Assembly (NCBI GenBank): GCA_020354085.1
Contig: CP070641.1
Location: forward strand, 1,586,741 to 1,595,665
Source of the DNA: Pseudomonadota bacterium
Lineage (GTDB): Bacteria; Pseudomonadota; Gammaproteobacteria; Acidiferrobacterales; Sulfurifustaceae
Direction of reading: 5' to 3'
Length of the DNA: 8,925 nucleotides
Below the pieces are notes generated by a model. The model worked only from the letters and a program-made list of their open reading frames with translations. It did not search any database and was not told the DNA's origin. Within the stretch, counting starts at the first letter, position 1; every line of letters begins with the position of its first letter. This document shows, one piece after another, positions 7,171 to 8,925 of the stretch. A program made the translations under genes and the position numbers.

Positions 7171-7238
7171 GCGGGTAATGGGCGTACGCCTGAATCACCC
7201 TGGAGGAACCGGCGTCATTGCCGGAAAAAGAGAGAAAG
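7171..7238 (+). promoter_or_regulatory. Structured leader or small RNA body before a terminator
   Basis: The segment can fold into successive elements. GGGT (7173-7176) pairs with ACCC (7197-7200), enclosing the 10-base palindrome GGCGTACGCC (7181-7190). Next come a purine stretch GGAGGA (7202-7207), the hairpin CCGGC-GTCATT-GCCGG (7209-7224), an A/G-rich linker and the terminator. GCGGGT (7171-7176) could also pair, with one G-U, with GCCCGC in the 5' arm of the terminator (7243-7248), giving a possible alternative fold. I do not recognise it as a known riboswitch or small RNA class. Confidence 0.3.
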
Positions 7239-7269
7239 GCGGGCCCGCGCAGCGGGCCCGCACTTTTTT
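7239..7269 (+). terminator. Strong rho-independent terminator
   Basis: Two copies of the palindrome GCGGGCCCGC (7239-7248 and 7252-7261) flank GCA and form a 10-base-pair, all G-C stem, followed by AC and six T (7264-7269) on the plus strand. The minus-strand side has only a broken T/C stretch, so termination is expected for rightward transcription. It lies about 70 bases upstream of the first good ATG of the PP-loop gene. It must therefore end an upstream small transcript or act as an attenuator in that gene's leader. Confidence 0.85.
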
Positions 7270-7339
7270 GCCAGTGCCGCAGCGACGGCTTTTGGTTAGT
7301 ATTGCCTATCACCTCACGATTAACCCGCGCCATCGGTAT

Positions 7340-8464
7340 ATGGCGAACACAATGAAACAGTCTTCTGAAATCCGCCCGGCGTCGCGGCCGGGTGGCACCG
7401 ACGCGGCTTCGCGATCCACGACAGCCGCGATGCGGCGAGCTGTCGCGCTCATCTCCGGCGGACTCGACTCAATGCTTGCGGCCAAGGTAATCCTAGACCA
7501 GGGCGTGCACGTCGAGGGCATAAATTTTTACACCGGTTTTTGTGTAGAGGGCCATACTCACGCCATTCGCCGCGAGCACCAGAACAAGCCAAAGCGCAAT
7601 AACGCGCTATGGGTGGCTGAGCAGCTGGGTATCAAGCTACATATCATCGACGTGATCGAGGAATACAAGAACGTCGTCATCAATCCGAAGCACGGCTACG
7701 GATCGAATCTCAACCCATGTCTGGACTGCAAGGGCTTCATGGTACGCAAGGCGCACGAATGGATGACGGCCCATGGTTTTGATTTCATCATTACGGGCGA
7801 GGTCCTTGGCCAGCGGCCGATGTCCCAGCGCCGCGATACCATGCCGGTGGTGGCGCGCGAGTCGGGTGCCCATGACCGATTGCTTAGACCTTTATGTGCC
7901 AAGTTGTTGCCGCCAACCCTGCCGGAACGCGAGGGCTGGGTGGAACGCGAGAAACTCAAGGAGTTCAATGGACGCTCGCGCAAACCGCAGATGGCGCTGG
8001 CGGCGAACTACAAACTGGTCGACTACGCACAACCTGCCGGCGGTTGCTGCTTCCTCACTAATGAACACTACGCCCACAAGCTTGCTGACATGTGGCAGGC
8101 GCGTGGCTCGAAGCAATACGAGCTCGATGACATCATGTTGCTTAAAGTCGGGCGTCATCTGCGGCCGCGGCCACATTTCAAGCTCATCGTCGGGCGAGAC
8201 GAGGGCGAGAACAACTATCTAAACGGATACCGTAGCCGTTACACCCATTTGTATGCGCGCAGTCACGTTGGACCGCTCGTCTTGCTTGATGGTCAAGCCA
8301 GTGCCGACGACCTGCTGCTGGCTGCCCGTTTGACGGCGCGTTTTGGCAAGGGCCGGGACGCTGGTTGCGTCGAAGTGGCAGTGACCGACAAGAGTGGGGA
8401 ATCGCGCACGCTGCGCGTGACCCCAATCGCCCCTGACGAAATGCCGGCGGAATGGTACCTGTGA
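7340..8464 (+). CDS. PP-loop ATPase, ThiI/MnmA-like, with probable NFACT-R-type tail
   Basis: A predicted sulfur-transfer enzyme that adenylates its substrate with ATP before thiolation, most likely of tRNA. From ATG 7340 the protein has 374 residues. The pyrophosphatase loop SGGLDS is at 39-44. Cys68 lies in YTGFCVEG, an MnmA-like NPCLDCKG motif at 125-132, TGEVLGQRPMSQRRD at 152-166, RPLCAKLLPPT at 183-193, GRSRKPQMALA at 211-221, and a second cysteine site PAGGCCFLT at 232-240. Residues about 265-350 (LLKVGRHLR, IVGRDEGEN, GPLVLLDG, DLLLAARLTARF) resemble the NFACT-R-type RNA-binding domain found at the end of related ThiI-family proteins. True ThiI has THUMP and NFLD domains, which are absent here. 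In-frame ATGs at 7352 and 7430 are alternative starts. 7430 sits just before the conserved part, and none has a clear ribosome binding site. The stop overlaps the TusA gene, so sulfur may come from that carrier. The exact product is unknown. Confidence 0.85.
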   Translation: MANTMKQSSEIRPASRPGGTDAASRSTTAAMRRAVALISGGLDSMLAAKVILDQGVHVEGINFYTGFCVEGHTHAIRREHQNKPKRNNALWVAEQLGIKLHIIDVIEEYKNVVINPKHGYGSNLNPCLDCKGFMVRKAHEWMTAHGFDFIITGEVLGQRPMSQRRDTMPVVARESGAHDRLLRPLCAKLLPPTLPEREGWVEREKLKEFNGRSRKPQMALAANYKLVDYAQPAGGCCFLTNEHYAHKLADMWQARGSKQYELDDIMLLKVGRHLRPRPHFKLIVGRDEGENNYLNGYRSRYTHLYARSHVGPLVLLDGQASADDLLLAARLTARFGKGRDAGCVEVAVTDKSGESRTLRVTPIAPDEMPAEWYL

Positions 8465-8691
8465 ACCAATACCGGCTTGATGCGCGTGGTTTGCTTTGTC
8501 CGTTGCCAGTGATCCGTGCGCAAGACCAGATTCAGCGACTTAAGCCCGGCGATACCCTCGTCGTGCTGGCCACCGATCCCGGAGCCTTACACGATATTCC
8601 GGCCTGGTGCCGGGTGCACGGCCACGAGATTGTCGAGACACTACGCGACGACCGCGACATCCGTATCACCGTCCGGGTGGGCAACCCATGA
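8461..8691 (+). CDS. TusA-family sulfur carrier protein
   Basis: Small cytoplasmic proteins of this family carry sulfur as a persulfide on a conserved cysteine and hand it to thiolation or sulfur-oxidation enzymes. The 76-residue product has LDARGLLCPLPVIRA at about 6-20, with the carrier cysteine at 13 in the hallmark CPxP motif. Then follow the GDTLVVLATDPGA strand-turn and DIPAWCRVHGHEI, which holds a second cysteine. GTG 8461 is chosen: it overlaps the PP-loop stop by GTGA (8461-8464), gives the usual family length and has GGCGGA 9 bases upstream. An ATG at 8452 would add three residues and has no spaced binding site. The pairing with the PP-loop enzyme suggests a dedicated relay. It could equally be one of the broader TusA/SirA/YeeD paralogues, so I give no symbol. 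Confidence 0.93.
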   Translation: MNQYRLDARGLLCPLPVIRAQDQIQRLKPGDTLVVLATDPGALHDIPAWCRVHGHEIVETLRDDRDIRITVRVGNP

Positions 8692-8925
8692 CCAAAATGC
8701 ACGCGCAGGAACTGCTCGATCACACGAGCCCAGCCCGCTATCAAGCGAGCTTGCGTGTCACGCTAGTCAACATCGCGACCAATCTGTTTCTGACTATTGC
8801 GCAGGTCGTGATCGGACTGTTCGGGCACTCACAAGCGCTTGTCGCCGACGGTATGCACACGCTGTCCGATACGCTCGCAGACTTGCTGGTATTGTTCGCG
8901 CTCAAGCACGGCCAGCGTGGCGCCG
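8688..8925 (+). CDS. Cation diffusion facilitator transporter, N-terminal part
   Basis: Cation diffusion facilitators export divalent metals (Zn, Fe, Mn, Co, Cd) from the cytoplasm in exchange for protons. Only the first 79 codons are in the window, and the frame runs off the right edge. Two membrane helices are visible, at about residues 22-45 and 48-71. The second carries SQALVADGMHTLSDTLADLLV, in which His57 and Asp61 form the HxxxD metal site of helix 2 and Asp54 is one helix-turn earlier. His in the first position is usual for zinc-type members, but metal choice also depends on helix 5, which is outside the window. The ATG overlaps the TusA stop as ATGA (8688-8691), so the gene belongs to the same transcript as the PP-loop and TusA genes. 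Confidence 0.9.
   Translation, partial: MTKMHAQELLDHTSPARYQASLRVTLVNIATNLFLTIAQVVIGLFGHSQALVADGMHTLSDTLADLLVLFALKHGQRGA

Larger units (their letters stand above)
6765..7339. other. Intergenic region between divergent mtgA and the PP-loop gene
   Basis: About 575 bases hold no convincing protein gene. The region is less GC-rich than its neighbours in the middle (6960-7030) and carries several short inverted repeats: CACACGC/GCGTGTG (6843-6861), CCGAC/GTCGG (6940-6951), CTAGC/GCTAG (6999-7012), GGGTG/CACCC (about 7019-7033) and CCGGC/GCCGG (7209-7224). It also contains a strong plus-strand terminator (7239-7269). The octamer TAGCATCG occurs at 6961 and 7010, and GCAATTC at 6993 and 7023. Promoters for both divergent units should lie here, but none matches consensus well. 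Confidence 0.6.

Noticed and set aside
7130..7339. Upstream extension of the PP-loop frame to a TTG at 7130
   Set aside because: It would run translation through a strong terminator hairpin, has no homology-like sequence and adds 70 residues before the conserved core.
7218..7355. 45-codon leader ORF: TTG at 7218 with GGAGGA 10 bases upstream, stop overlapping ATG 7352 as ATGA
   Set aside because: The binding site and overlap are suggestive of coupling, but the start is TTG, the frame crosses the terminator, and the peptide shows no attenuation-type residue run. Chance is the simpler reading.

Overview
The window looks like chromosomal DNA from a GC-rich gammaproteobacterium. The minus-strand order glyQ, glyS, gmhB, plsC matches the arrangement near the origin in Pseudomonas-like genomes. 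A linked TusA plus PP-loop thiolation-type gene pair is reminiscent of sulfur-oxidising or otherwise sulfur-active lineages, but I cannot name a genus. There are no mobile elements, CRISPR arrays, rRNA or tRNA genes that I can see.

Left part (1-1200, plus strand): rsmA (16S rRNA dimethyladenosine transferase) starts at or before the left edge. It is followed by a small secreted DUF2845-like protein gene whose reading frame is broken by one base near 1000. This gene converges on the next block with only 3 bases between stop codons.

Middle part (1198-6764, minus strand): a tightly packed block reads right to left as mtgA (peptidoglycan glycosyltransferase), glyQ and glyS (both subunits of glycyl-tRNA synthetase), a MazG-like nucleotide pyrophosphohydrolase, gmhB (heptose bisphosphate phosphatase for LPS core) and plsC (phosphatidic acid synthesis). 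From glyQ to plsC the gaps are 1-5 bases or ATGA overlaps, so these five genes are very probably one operon combining translation, nucleotide clean-up and envelope synthesis. A consensus TATAAT lies just upstream of glyQ, so mtgA may be transcribed separately.

Intergenic region (6765-7339): about 575 bases between the divergent genes mtgA and the PP-loop gene. It is rich in small inverted repeats and carries a strong rho-independent terminator pointing toward the PP-loop gene, only about 70 bases before its probable start. This suggests either a small RNA gene or an attenuated leader.

Right part (7340-8925, plus strand): an operon with 4-base overlaps encodes a PP-loop ATPase with ThiI/MnmA-like cysteine motifs and a probable NFACT-R-type RNA-binding tail, a TusA-family sulfur carrier, and a cation diffusion facilitator cut by the right edge. 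Together they look like a sulfur-transfer module, probably RNA thiolation, of unestablished substrate, linked to a metal exporter. This is the least understood and most interesting part of the window.
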